A stretch of 64,000 nucleotides of DNA, taken from NCBI GenBank assembly GCA_963664935.2, contig CAXXSE010000007.1, positions 1,736,001 through 1,800,000 of the forward strand, written 5' to 3'. Source of the DNA: G963664935 sp963664935 (GTDB taxonomy: Bacteria; Pseudomonadota; Gammaproteobacteria; Methylococcales; G963664935). The position numbers and the translations under genes were made by a program. Below the pieces are notes generated by a model. That model worked only from the letters and a program-made list of their open reading frames with translations. It did not search any database and had not been told where the DNA came from. Below, piece by piece: positions 36,747 to 46,180 of this stretch (position 1 is the first letter of the stretch; each line of letters starts with the position of its first letter).

Positions 36747-37850
36747 ATGCAAGCTGCCGTTTCCCCGTCGGATAATCGATATTGGTTGGCTCTTCACCGC
36801 ATCCCAGGGATAGGGAGTGTTACTTTTCAATCTTTGTTGAAAAAAATTGGGACTCCGCGGAAGATTTTTCGCCAAAATCGTCAAACATTAACCGCCTTAG
36901 GATTAGGCGATAAAGTTCTAAAACACATTCAAAACCCCGATTGGAATACGGTAGACCATGATCTGCTTTGGTTGGAAAAACCCGACAACCACTTAGTTAC
37001 CATTAGCAACCCGCTTTATCCCCTCGTCTTAAAAGAAATTCCGGATCCACCGCCATTGTTATTCATTCATGGTGATGTTTCGGTTCTTTCACAGCCACAA
37101 ATTGCTATTGTCGGTAGTCGCAACCCGAGCCCCATGGGAATAAAACACGCACATGATTTCGCCTATTCACTGGCCTGTTCAGGCTTATCCATCACCAGTG
37201 GACTCGCACTGGGTATCGATGGCGCGAGTCACCGGGGCGCCTTGGATGGAGATGGGACAACCTTAGCGGTAGCCGGTAATGGACTGGACAGAGTGTATCC
37301 GGCAAGGCATAAATCTTTGGCTATGGAAATTGGTCGAAATGGCGCATTAATTTCGGAATTCCCACCCGGGACACCACCCTCCGCACACAATTTCCCCCGT
37401 AGAAATAGAATTATCAGCGGTTTAAGCCTGGGGACCTTAGTGATTGAAGCCGCGGTCAACAGCGGATCGCTGATAACCGCGAGAATGGCTATGGAACAAG
37501 GTCGTGAAGTATTCGCCGTCCCGGGATCAATTCAAAACCCACTATCGCGCGGTTGCCACGCTTTACTCCGCGAAGGCGCGAAACTGGTTGAAACGGTAGA
37601 GGATATTTTCGATGAAATCAAACACATCGCTTGTAATCCTCCAACCCTACCCCCACTTGAATCAGATGAAGATCTGGAAAAAGATCACAAAAAATTATTA
37701 GAATATATTGCATATGATCCCACTGCGATAGATACTTTAGTGGAAACAACGGGGGAATCACCCGAATCAATCGCTTCGATGCTTCTGGTGTTGGAACTAA
37801 AAGGTTTCATATATTCCGCTGCTGGAGGATGTTACTATCGAATTAAGTAA
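36747..37850 (+). CDS. dprA: DNA processing protein DprA
   Basis: A 367-residue protein that protects incoming single-stranded DNA and loads RecA in transformation. An N-terminal helix-hairpin-helix-like domain (LHRIPGIGSVTFQSLLKKIG) leads to the Rossmann-like core with IAIVGSRNPSPMG, SGLALGIDGASHRGAL and FPRRNRIISGLSLGTLVIEA. A C-terminal winged-helix region follows. The ATG at 36747 is used; an upstream TTG at 36732 is possible. It is followed by smg, with repeat R3 between. Confidence 0.95.
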   Translation: MQAAVSPSDNRYWLALHRIPGIGSVTFQSLLKKIGTPRKIFRQNRQTLTALGLGDKVLKHIQNPDWNTVDHDLLWLEKPDNHLVTISNPLYPLVLKEIPDPPPLLFIHGDVSVLSQPQIAIVGSRNPSPMGIKHAHDFAYSLACSGLSITSGLALGIDGASHRGALDGDGTTLAVAGNGLDRVYPARHKSLAMEIGRNGALISEFPPGTPPSAHNFPRRNRIISGLSLGTLVIEAAVNSGSLITARMAMEQGREVFAVPGSIQNPLSRGCHALLREGAKLVETVEDIFDEIKHIACNPPTLPPLESDEDLEKDHKKLLEYIAYDPTAIDTLVETTGESPESIASMLLVLELKGFIYSAAGGCYYRIK

Positions 37851-37855
37851 TCAAA

Positions 37856-37976
37856 GTAACCGTTCAGATTGCCCCTGAAATTCGTTGGTTCAAGGCGAAA
37901 AGTGACCATTTACACGTGTAAATGGTCACTTTATAAGGTAGAAATGGCGAATTTCGAGGGTGAGCTGAATAGTTAC
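37856..37976. repeat. 121-bp palindromic repeat, family R (copy R3, reversed)
   Basis: The reverse complement of R1/R2 without the 21-base tail: GTAACCGTTCAGATTGCCCC at the left and GTGAGCTGAATAGTTAC at the right. The centre is a perfect 34-base palindrome around TTTACACGTGTAAA (AAAGTGACCA / TGGTCACTTT arms). A 30-base relic with the same ends lies at 38499-38528. Confidence 0.88.
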
Positions 37977-38029
37977 TAAATCAAATGTTCAGAATTTTGA
38001 CTACCATTACTCCATATACTATAAAAGTC

Positions 38030-38494
38030 ATGAACGAAAACATTTTTGATGTATTGATCTATCTGTTTGAAAATTATATGGACGATGATCCTGACATTGG
38101 GACCGACCCGGAGGTCATTCGCACCGAGTTGCTTGAGGCGGGGTTTCCACAACAAGATGTCTCCAGAGCGTTTGAGTGGATGGAATCTCTTGGCGATCAA
38201 CAGGCGATCGTTACAACTTTACCTTCATTTCGTGTATTTCTCGGCAAAGAGATGGAAAAGCTCGATGTTGAATGCCGGGGATTTTTACTTTATTTGGAAC
38301 AAAACGGAATCTTGTCACCGGCGAGCAGGGAAATGGTTGTCGATCGTGCAATGGCCTTCAGCGAAAATAGAATTACTCTGGACAACCTGAAATGGATCGT
38401 GCTCATGGTGCTTTTCAGTCTTCCCGAGGAAGAAGCTGCTTTCGCCAAAATGGAAGGATTCTTATATGACCATATGCCCTATTATCTACATTGA
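38030..38494 (+). CDS. smg: Smg family protein (DUF494)
   Basis: A 154-residue helical protein of unknown function, always near dprA and topA. It begins MNENIFDVLIYLFENYMDDD, which is the family signature, so ATG 38030 is preferred over a longer reading from 37985. The end is EEEAAFAKMEGFLYDH. Cytosolic. Confidence 0.92.
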   Translation: MNENIFDVLIYLFENYMDDDPDIGTDPEVIRTELLEAGFPQQDVSRAFEWMESLGDQQAIVTTLPSFRVFLGKEMEKLDVECRGFLLYLEQNGILSPASREMVVDRAMAFSENRITLDNLKWIVLMVLFSLPEEEAAFAKMEGFLYDHMPYYLH

Positions 38495-38564
38495 ATGTAA
38501 CTACTTCAGCTCACTTCTGAATAATTACCATTGAATTTTAATAATATCCGACAATCAACAATAA

Positions 38565-40871
38565 ATGAGTCGCAATCTCGTCATAGTAGAATCCCCCGCA
38601 AAAGCCAAAACCATTGAGAAGTACCTTGGCAAAGATTTCCATGTCCTCGCCTCGTACGGTCATATTCGCGATTTAATTCCCAGGGAAGGCGCCGTTGATC
38701 CCGATCACGATTTTGCCATGAAATACGAAGTCATCGAGAAAAACCAGCGGCATGTGCAAGCCATCAGCAAGGCGATCAAGAAAGCCGATGCATTATATCT
38801 CGCGACCGACCAGGACCGCGAAGGAGAAGCGATATCCTGGCATTTGCATGAGCTTTTAAAAGAAAAGAATCTGGTTAAAGATAAACCCGTCCATCGGGTG
38901 GTCTTTCATGAAATCACAAAACGGGCGATCACCGAAGCAATCGCTAAACCCCAAATCCTGTCGACCGATCTAGTCAACGCCCAACATGCGAGGCGGGCCT
39001 TGGATTACTTGGTTGGGTTTAATTTATCGCCATTGCTTTGGAAAAAAATCAGGCGGGGATTGTCCGCCGGACGCGTTCAAAGTCCTGCCTTGCGGATGAT
39101 CGTCGAGCGGGAATTAGAAATCGAAAGCTTTATTCGTCGTGAGTATTGGACCATTGAAGCCGATGTCAAAACCCACGAGAAACCGTTTACGGCAAAACTC
39201 ACGCATTTTGATAACGAAAAACTAGAGCAATTCAGTGTTGATAATAGTGAGCAAGCGGAACGGATCCAACAGACTTTGTCGACCGAAGCAAAGGGCAAAC
39301 TTCTAATTTCCAAAGTTGAAAAAAAGCAGCGGAAACGCCATCCGGCACCACCCTTCATTACCTCGACTCTGCAACAAGAAGCCTCGCGTAAACTTGGATT
39401 TACCACCAAACGAACCATGATGGTGGCGCAACAGCTTTATGAAGGTATCGATCTGGGTGGGGAAACCACCGGTCTCATTACCTATATGAGAACCGATTCG
39501 GTCAACCTGGCGAATGACGCTATTCAGGAATTGCGGCAATTGATCGAATCGCGCTATGGAGCGGACAATGTGCCGAAAACTCCCAAGCAGTTTAAGACAA
39601 AATCAAAAAATGCTCAGGAAGCCCATGAAGCAATTCGGCCAACCTCAGCCGGACATTTGCCTGATTCGATCAAAAAATTCCTCAGCAGCGATCAGTACAA
39701 ACTCTACAATCTCATCTGGAAGCGGACGGTTGCCTGTCAGATGATTCATGCCACCATCAATACAGTTGCCGCTGATCTCGCTTGTGGCGAAAAGCACATG
39801 TTCCGCGCAACTGGTTCAACCATCGCAAATCCCGGATTCATGGCCGTGTATCTGGAGGGGAAAGACGACGGTTCCAAGCAAGAAGACGAAAATTTACTGC
39901 CGCCGTTAAAAGAGGGCGAACGGGTTGACCTAGAAAATATTAACCCGCTTCAGCATTTTACCGAACCGCCCCCAAGGTATAGCGAAGCCAGTCTGGTAAA
40001 AACGTTGGAAGAATATGATATAGGCCGTCCTTCAACCTATGCCTCGATTATATCCACTCTGCAACGACGAGAATACGCCACTATAGAGAAAAAACGTTTC
40101 TACCCAACTGATGTGGGACGGGTCGTCAATAAGTTTTTAACTGAACACTTTAACAAGTATGTCGATTATGATTTTACCGCGAAATTAGAAGATGACTTGG
40201 ATGCGGTTTCCAGAGGAGAAAAAAAGTGGATTCCTCTGATGAAGGATTTTTGGGGTCCTTTCAAAAGTTTGATTATGGACAAAGATAAAAACGTCGAGCG
40301 AAAAGATGTGACCCAGGAAGCGATAGACGAAAAATGCCCCGAGTGTGGCACTCAGCTCTCAATCCGTTTAGGGCGAAACGGTCGATTTATTGGCTGCACC
40401 AATTATCCGGAATGCAAATATACCCGGAACTTGGATGGGGATAATACTCAAGACAATGAACCCGAAATCGTCGAAGGCCGAAGTTGCCCGAAGTGTCAAT
40501 CACAATTGGTGATCAAAACTGGGCGGTATGGAAAATTCATTGCCTGCAGCGGATACCCGGATTGCAAACATATAGAACCTTTGGAAAAACCGGTCGATAC
40601 CAGTGTCGAATGCCCCCAATGCCATACCGGCAACCTGATGAAACGAAAATCCAGGTCGGGTAAAATATTTTACTCCTGCTCAACCTATCCGAAATGCAGC
40701 TATGCTATATGGGATCCTCCCCTGGCGGAACCTTGCCCGCTGTGTCTTTGGCCCATTGTGACCCTAAAAACAACAAAACGAAGAGGGACAATGAAAACGT
40801 GTCCCCAGAAAACCTGTAAATTTGCTAAATCCCACGAAAATACCGAGGAAGAAGCAGTTTCAACGGGATAA
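38565..40871 (+). CDS. topA: DNA topoisomerase I
   Basis: A 768-residue type IA topoisomerase relaxing negative supercoils. TOPRIM domain at the N-terminus (IVESPAKAKTIEKYLG; DQDREGEAISWHL), catalytic Tyr in GLITYMRTDSV (about 308), and a C-terminal run of zinc fingers starting CPECGTQLSIRLGRNGRFIG, CPKCQSQLVIKTGRYGKFIA, CPQCHTGNL and CPLCLWPI. Four Cys clusters are visible. The frame is intact. Confidence 0.97.
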   Translation: MSRNLVIVESPAKAKTIEKYLGKDFHVLASYGHIRDLIPREGAVDPDHDFAMKYEVIEKNQRHVQAISKAIKKADALYLATDQDREGEAISWHLHELLKEKNLVKDKPVHRVVFHEITKRAITEAIAKPQILSTDLVNAQHARRALDYLVGFNLSPLLWKKIRRGLSAGRVQSPALRMIVERELEIESFIRREYWTIEADVKTHEKPFTAKLTHFDNEKLEQFSVDNSEQAERIQQTLSTEAKGKLLISKVEKKQRKRHPAPPFITSTLQQEASRKLGFTTKRTMMVAQQLYEGIDLGGETTGLITYMRTDSVNLANDAIQELRQLIESRYGADNVPKTPKQFKTKSKNAQEAHEAIRPTSAGHLPDSIKKFLSSDQYKLYNLIWKRTVACQMIHATINTVAADLACGEKHMFRATGSTIANPGFMAVYLEGKDDGSKQEDENLLPPLKEGERVDLENINPLQHFTEPPPRYSEASLVKTLEEYDIGRPSTYASIISTLQRREYATIEKKRFYPTDVGRVVNKFLTEHFNKYVDYDFTAKLEDDLDAVSRGEKKWIPLMKDFWGPFKSLIMDKDKNVERKDVTQEAIDEKCPECGTQLSIRLGRNGRFIGCTNYPECKYTRNLDGDNTQDNEPEIVEGRSCPKCQSQLVIKTGRYGKFIACSGYPDCKHIEPLEKPVDTSVECPQCHTGNLMKRKSRSGKIFYSCSTYPKCSYAIWDPPLAEPCPLCLWPIVTLKTTKRRGTMKTCPQKTCKFAKSHENTEEEAVSTG

Positions 40872-40909
40872 AATCCACCCATCTCTATCAATCTATACGT
40901 AAATCTACC

Positions 40910-41413
40910 GTGGCAAAACCATTTATAGCGGTCCTAATGGGATCGGATTCAGATCTTCCGACGATGCAAGCAACATTTGACGTTCTTGATCAGCTTGAAA
41001 TTCCGTATGAAGTCCGAATTACGTCGGCCCATAGAACCCCCGATGAAACACGAAGTTATGTGACCGATGCCGAAGCCCGCGGGTGCGACGTCTTCATCGC
41101 CGCTGCGGGACTTGCCGCCCACTTGGCTGGTGCGGTAGCCGCGCATACACTAAAACCAGTACTCGGCGTCCCACTTGATGCGGGCAGTTTAAAAGGCATG
41201 GATGCGCTCTTATCAACCGTGCAAATGCCTGGCGGAATTCCCGTGGCGTGTCTCGCTATAGGTAAACCGGGAGCGAAAAACGCCGCCTATCTGGCGGCTC
41301 AAATACTATCTTTAAAGGACACGGCTTTAGCGGCGCGAATTCGGGAAGAGCGCACGGCAAACGGCAAGGCAGTGGTTGAAAAAAATAACGCGCTCCAGGA
41401 GCGGTTTCGATAA
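40910..41413 (+). CDS. purE: N5-carboxyaminoimidazole ribonucleotide mutase
   Basis: A 167-residue octameric enzyme moving the carboxylate in purine synthesis. It has IAVLMGSDSDLPTM (about 5-18), SAHRTPDE (about 42-49) and LAAHLAGAVAAHT. Start is GTG. purK, usually next, is not found: 45 bases after the stop a MITE begins. Confidence 0.95.
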   Translation: MAKPFIAVLMGSDSDLPTMQATFDVLDQLEIPYEVRITSAHRTPDETRSYVTDAEARGCDVFIAAAGLAAHLAGAVAAHTLKPVLGVPLDAGSLKGMDALLSTVQMPGGIPVACLAIGKPGAKNAAYLAAQILSLKDTALAARIREERTANGKAVVEKNNALQERFR

Positions 41414-41459
41414 CGAAGGGAAAGCGGTCGATTGTTATGTTTTGGGCACCGCTAGCCTA

Positions 41460-41620
41460 GGAGGCTGTCCGAGAATAGAGAGCCTACTGCGGAAAAGCGG
41501 GTTTTGGCCCATTTTCCCGATTAAATTCGTTAAATACAGCAAGTATTCGCCTCATTTAATCGAAAAAATGGTCTCGAAATCGCTTTCCCTCGCGACGGCT
41601 CCTATTCTCGGACAGCCTCC
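41460..41620. mobile_element. TA-flanked MITE, family M (copy MB, 161 bp)
   Basis: Ends GGAGGCTGTCCGAGAATAG and CTATTCTCGGACAGCCTCC, flanked by TA at 41458-41459 and 41621-41622. It equals the 234-base copies minus the inner 73 bases with the GC hairpins. It lies just after purE. Confidence 0.87.
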
Positions 41621-41623
41621 TAG

Positions 41624-42072
41624 CGGCACGACCGAGCGATTTGTAGGGCGGATAAGCGAAGCGCCATCCACCGTTTAAATTGTCAATACCAACAAATAGG
41701 TACTTATAAGGATTTAGAAGGTTGCCCAAGGGCAAGCAGTTTTATTGCCCCCATGGATTAATAATACTCACCTTCGTCCCTTCGAAATGCTTCACATTTC
41801 GCGTACCTACACTGGGGTGACAGGCTCGCGCGATACCGCAGATCATGGCACTCGGATTTCTATGGAACGACCAACCTTTCGCTTTTCAGCGGATACAAGC
41901 TCGGCTTCGCCGGCAGCTGTCTTGTCGAATGCGAGAATACGGCCCATAAACTGATCACCAAACACCTGCAATTGAATCTCAAGTAACCGGTAATACGATT
42001 TGATTTGCATCCAGACACAATTCAGAATGACGGCAAAGGAATCAAATCTGAGTTCAAGATCCAATTGGTAAT
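41624..42072. other. Intergenic region with a doubtful minus-strand ORF
   Basis: A REP-like palindrome (GGCGGATAAGCGAAGCGCCA, about 41647-41672) lies near the start. On the minus strand 42064-41843 is open for 73 codons and reads like protein (SYYRLLEIQLQVFGDQFMG), but starts at TTG without a Shine-Dalgarno and matches no family I know. Confidence 0.35.
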
Positions 42073-42090
42073 TTGGACTGTAAACACGCT

Positions 42091-42489
42091 ATGCAAATAA
42101 CAGACGACAAAAAAGCAGAGTCCGAGGGTTTATTTCAACGGTTAAAAGAGCTGTTTTGGGAGACGCCCTTTCGCAATAGTGTATCGCTGTTGACGTTGTT
42201 GATTACCGTTGCATCGGCTTTAGTCCTGATTTTCAAACAAAGTCCATTGATGATCGTGGCATTGGTTCATCTGCTGCCTTTAGTTGTTGTTATAACGGAT
42301 AGCGTACGGGATAAACTGGCTGGGAAACCGTTAAGATGGCCGACTTGGTTGTTGGTGATGGTTTATGGGGCTGCTTTAATCGGGACAGGGGGTTTGCCTT
42401 TAAGCGTTTTTGGAACTTGGGAGGGAAATATTCGGCCTACCCATTACGCCAAAAAGAAAACACGGGACACACGAGGAAGAATAGAATAG
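42091..42489 (+). CDS. Hypothetical membrane protein
   Basis: A 132-residue protein with three predicted membrane helices (SLLTLLITVASALVLIF, LMIVALVHLLPLVVVI, WLLVMVYGAALIGTGGLPL) and a charged N-terminus. An in-frame TTG at 42073 is an alternative start. The last 20 residues are basic and may be foreign, since the IS66-type sequence begins at about 42490. No family recognised. Confidence 0.5.
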   Translation: MQITDDKKAESEGLFQRLKELFWETPFRNSVSLLTLLITVASALVLIFKQSPLMIVALVHLLPLVVVITDSVRDKLAGKPLRWPTWLLVMVYGAALIGTGGLPLSVFGTWEGNIRPTHYAKKKTRDTRGRIE

Positions 42490-42504
42490 TGTATAAACTG
42501 ATCC

Positions 42505-44200
42505 ATGGAAGGTTCACCAAATCCACATCTTATCCCTCAAACCCCTCATCAGTCTCCATGCCTGGATGAAAGCGACCCTGTTCCTTTCGCTCAACAGTTG
42601 GTTACAATGACCAAACAGGAACACATAGAACTTCGCCAACGGGCAAACTATTTAGACGCACAGCTTACCCGAGCCCAACAAAGGATAAAGGATCTTGAGC
42701 AGAAGCTGATTTTCAAAGACGCCAAAATTAAAGATCTGCGAAATCGCTTGTTTGGAAAGAAGAGCGAAAAGGGCAAAGGTAAAACGGTGAAATCGGAACA
42801 GGGCAAGAGCGGCTGTCAATCAAATCGCCCTCGCGGCCAACAGTCAGGTAGCTGCGGACATGGCCGCACCCAACGCACAAATCTTCCCGTCGTTCACGAT
42901 GAGATAGACTTGGCGGAGGCGGACAAAAACTGCCTCACGTGCGGATTACCGTATCTTCGCAACCCTGGGTTGGATGAGCAAAGCGATGTGATTGAAGTCG
43001 AGGTTCAAGCCCATACCCGTCGCTATCACCGCCCGGCCTATACACGCAATTCCGGTTGTCGCTGCGACGAGACACCGACAATTATCACGGCACCGCCGCC
43101 GCCGCGATTAATTCCTCGTAGCCCCTATGGCGTCAGTTTCTGGGTGGACGTTATTGTTAGCAAATACCGCTACGGACAACCCATCAACCGCATCTTGCAG
43201 GACCTAAACGACCAGGGACTTCCGGTCTTAGCCGGGGACGGTAGCTGATGGATTGCAACGCCTGGCTGCGCTATTTGAACCGGTGCAGAAAGCGTTGCAC
43301 GCTCAGCAGATGAGTGAAGTACTGTTCCACAATGACGAGACGCGTTGGGAAGTCTTTGTGGTGATGGAAGATAAAGTCGGTAGCCGCTGGTACCTGTGGG
43401 TGACGCGTTCGAAATCAGTCGTCTACTACTGTATTGACCACAGTCGCAGCGCTTCTGTTCCCGGTGCCCATTTTGCCGGACTACAGAACGACAAAGTCAT
43501 CATTGTTTGTGATCGGTATAGCGCCTACAAAAAGCTTGCCCGATTAATGGTTAACATTCTACTGGCCTTCTGTTGGGCGCATGTGCGCCGAGATTTCCTG
43601 GATGCCGGGCGTGCTTTTACCGAACTTGAAGCGTGGGCGCTGGCGTGGAAAGAACGCATTGGTACACTCTATTACTTGAATAAGAGACGTCTTGAACACT
43701 GGGATGGTGAACGGTCTTTGGATGAACAGTCCGATGCCTTCAATCAATACCATGACGCCCTAAAAGAGGCATTGCAACGCATGCACGAGGACGCTACCCG
43801 GATTGTCAATGCTGATGCTGGCGAGAGCCAAACTGACTCTGCGGCTGATTATGAAAGCGAGAGCACTGCGGCTGAATATCTATCGAAGAGCGCACAAACC
43901 AAGCGTAACAAAGTATTCAAAAGCCTGCTCAATCATTGGGCTGGTCTGATTTTATTTGTGTAGAATCCTCACGTCCCCATGGACAACAATCTGGGCGAGC
44001 AGTCAATCCGTCATCCGGTTGTCGGCCGTAAAAACTACTATGGTTCGGGAAGTATCCAGAGTGCACTATTGACCGCTACACTGTTCGCCATTATACAAAC
44101 CTTGGGACTTTGGGGCATCAATCCACGTTGCTGTGTAAGGCCTACGGTATTCCCATTACAACTGAAGGCGACAAGAAAATACACAAACCTACTACCCTAA
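42505..44200 (+). pseudogene. IS66-family transposase, frameshifted with a stop
   Basis: The N-terminal part (42505-43248) has a coiled coil (RANYLDAQLTRAQQRIKDLE), the NRLFGKKSEK motif and a CxxC zinc finger (CLTCGLPYL) typical of IS66 TnpC. The core follows: HNDETRWEV, CDRYSAYKKL and PMDNNLGEQSIRHPVVGRKN. The frame is broken at GGGG, 43234-43237 (GGG would join LAG to TVADGLQRL), and by TAG at 43961-43963, where IS66 proteins read through LFVDNP. The C-terminus after PRCCVRPT is abnormal. The accessory tnpA and tnpB are absent, so the copy is defective. Clear ends were not found. Confidence 0.85.
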
Positions 44201-44215
44201 CCACGCACTATTTCT

Positions 44216-44374
44216 GTTGATTTCGACAGCACGCTGTTCGATCTAAATTTCGCGCAGTAGTACCGCGATCTAAAAGTGGAAGGTTTCGAACTCATTGGGG
44301 TAGGCTTTGATATCAGGCGTTATTGGGTGCAAAATGGTCGTATAGTCTCCGCAATCGAGATTATCGGCATGTGA
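44216..44374 (+). pseudogene. Unidentified gene remnant
   Basis: A frame with one internal TAG (44258-44260) reads VDFDSTLFDLNFAQ, then YRDLKVEGFELIGVGFDIRR and NGRIVSAIEIIGM then stop. It looks like the end of a real protein cut by the IS66-type insertion. I do not recognise it. Confidence 0.35.
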
Positions 44375-44562
44375 TGTATTCGCCGAGGATGCTGGAGGGG
44401 GGATGTCTCCTTCTTAAAATATAGGAGCCTTGATACTGTGTGACTTAATGAGAATGGGAAGCGCTATAGCGAATACAAATCAGGGCATCGGTGGTTTCTT
44501 TTCTTCGCATGATTATCCCGAGAAAGATCTTATTTGAACATTCTGAAATCCTAAAGAACAAA

Positions 44563-45225
44563 ATGAAGAATAAATGTACATTGTCAGAATCGAATAGCGA
44601 AATTATTTCAATATTGTTATCTCAGGATGATGAACTCACTCGTTCGGCATTAATTCAGAAGATCCAGCTAAAGTTTGAAAGAATCGCTCACTACAAGGGA
44701 ATCCACGTCGATGATATCGATGATGTGGTGAATGGTGGACTCTAAAAGCTATTGACAAGACTCTCTAAATTCAATGGTCGTGGCCCTTTTAATAACTGGG
44801 CCACTGTTCTATTCGGTAATCATTGTATGGACTATTTTCGCCACAGGTCCGTACATAGGCGGGTATTTGATGATGCTGTTATTGGAGCATCCATGTATGT
44901 CGACGGCGATAGTATACTCGATTGCGACTCTTTTCCTGGTGATACACCAAATCCACAAGAATGGGCTGCTGACCGCCAGCGGCTGGATACTGTCCTATCA
45001 GCAATCGATAAAATTATTTCAGAGGCTGCTTATTTTCGGCGGAACCCGGATCGAGATACTGAAATTGCCCGTCTGGGGCTGAAAGAGTTGCTTGAGCCGA
45101 GGGAGATTTTGGAAAAACTTACTACCCAATTCCCCGGTCTTTCGCTGAATGCAGTCCGCATCGTACTTCACGAGTTTAGAGCCTATCTTCGGGAGGAAAT
45201 CGGAGAAAGGCCTAAAGGCAAATAA
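44563..45225 (+). pseudogene. Sigma-70-family (ECF-like) sigma factor with an in-frame stop
   Basis: Two open parts share one frame, split by TAA at 44743-44745. Together they give a sigma region 2: IQLKFERIAHYKGIHVDDID, then stop, then LSKFNGRGPFNNWATVLFGN and DYFRHRSV. Replacing TAA by CAA or AAA restores DDVVNGGLxKLLTRLSKF. Region 4 is weak (LEKLTTQFPGLSLNAVRIVL). ATG 44563 (MKNKCTLSESN) fits better than 44491. Two genes follow, the first a zinc-finger protein of anti-sigma type. The stop is not at a homopolymer, so it looks like a true nonsense mutation. Confidence 0.65.
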
Positions 45226-45285
45226 AAAGGTTGGAAATGCTTTCCTCCTTCATTCGTCCTATATATATGAGTATAAAGTAGCCGT

Positions 45286-45630
45286 ATGAATCATCAAAAA
45301 ATTATCCAGAAACTTGTGCACAGCTTATGTGTCGATGGCGTGCGTCCGTCAGTGGAGATCCAGAAGCATCTAGCGTCTTGCCGTTTATGTTTCGATAGCC
45401 TGGCCGTGTTGGGTGAACTGGTAAAGGCGGGTTCCAGCCGGTCTTGGTATGCGTCGGAAAGTAGTAAGTATCCCTGTGAAGATATTGATGCCGAGATGGA
45501 TTGGGTCGCTGCGATGGATGCAAATGAATTAGTCCTCAAGGAACCGTCGATAGCAGGTCATATCAGTAGATGTGGATTATGCGCGGAGCGATATGTTTCA
45601 GCCCGGCATTTGCTCGAAGCTGAATATTAA
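45286..45630 (+). CDS. Double zinc-finger protein, anti-sigma-like
   Basis: A 114-residue soluble protein with two copies of the H-x3-C-x2-C motif: HLASCRLCFD (about 25-34) and HISRCGLCAE (about 90-99). This is the zf-HC2 motif of anti-sigma factors. There is no membrane helix, so it would act in the cytoplasm. It lies 60 bases after the sigma-factor gene and 6 bases before the next gene, which supports a sigma/anti-sigma operon. Confidence 0.65.
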   Translation: MNHQKIIQKLVHSLCVDGVRPSVEIQKHLASCRLCFDSLAVLGELVKAGSSRSWYASESSKYPCEDIDAEMDWVAAMDANELVLKEPSIAGHISRCGLCAERYVSARHLLEAEY

Positions 45631-45636
45631 GGTGTA

Positions 45637-46152
45637 TTGGGAGATATGATACAGCCGCCTGATAAAGGGTTTGCTCTTTGGTCTCAAGTCAAAGAGAAGG
45701 TTTTTGAACTAAAACAGACTATTGTGGAAACTGTAAAAGCCGATGTGGCTGGGTTTAAGGATCTTGATTCTTACGGCGACTTATGTGTGTTGATCGAGGC
45801 ACCGATAGGTGCTGTACGGTCACTATCATCAGATTCCAGTCAGGCTGCGGCCCAGGATTCGCGAATTGAACTCTCGCCTCCGACTATTCAAAATCGTTTA
45901 ATAGTTCGACTTGTTCACGAGATGGAGGGGTATGTAACAGCAGAATTCGAAATCACAGGCCAGGTTAACGAAAGACTTGTCGTAGCGCTCTACGATGTTG
46001 AAGTGGAGGATTCACTTATCGAGGTGCGCAGTATCAGCGAATTCCATCCCATAGTAAGGTTCGAGCGCTTATCGCCACGCCGTTATGTTGTTGAGATGCG
46101 GGGACAAGGCGGCAAATCTAAGATTCCCCTTAATCTTAAGCGAGAAGAATAA
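45637..46152 (+). CDS. Hypothetical protein of the sigma-factor operon
   Basis: A 171-residue protein with a helical N-terminus (FALWSQVKEKVFELKQTIVE) and a beta-rich C-terminal half (RLIVRLVHEMEGYVTAEFEI, ERLVVALYDVEVEDSLIEV, PRRYVVEMRGQG). No signal peptide or helix for the membrane. It is almost joined to the zinc-finger gene. Its own start may be TTG or ATG 45646 (MIQPPDKG). Downstream the operon is cut by an IS4 copy 28 bases later, so a further gene may be lost. Function unknown. Confidence 0.6.
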   Translation: MGDMIQPPDKGFALWSQVKEKVFELKQTIVETVKADVAGFKDLDSYGDLCVLIEAPIGAVRSLSSDSSQAAAQDSRIELSPPTIQNRLIVRLVHEMEGYVTAEFEITGQVNERLVVALYDVEVEDSLIEVRSISEFHPIVRFERLSPRRYVVEMRGQGGKSKIPLNLKREE

Positions 46153-46180
46153 TAATGTCTGGCGCTCCGATATTACACAT

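Noticed and set aside
41414..41459. VDCYVLGTA after purE, slightly like a PurK start
   Set aside because: There is no start codon in frame, the stretch is too short, and the conserved GxGQL does not appear before the MITE.
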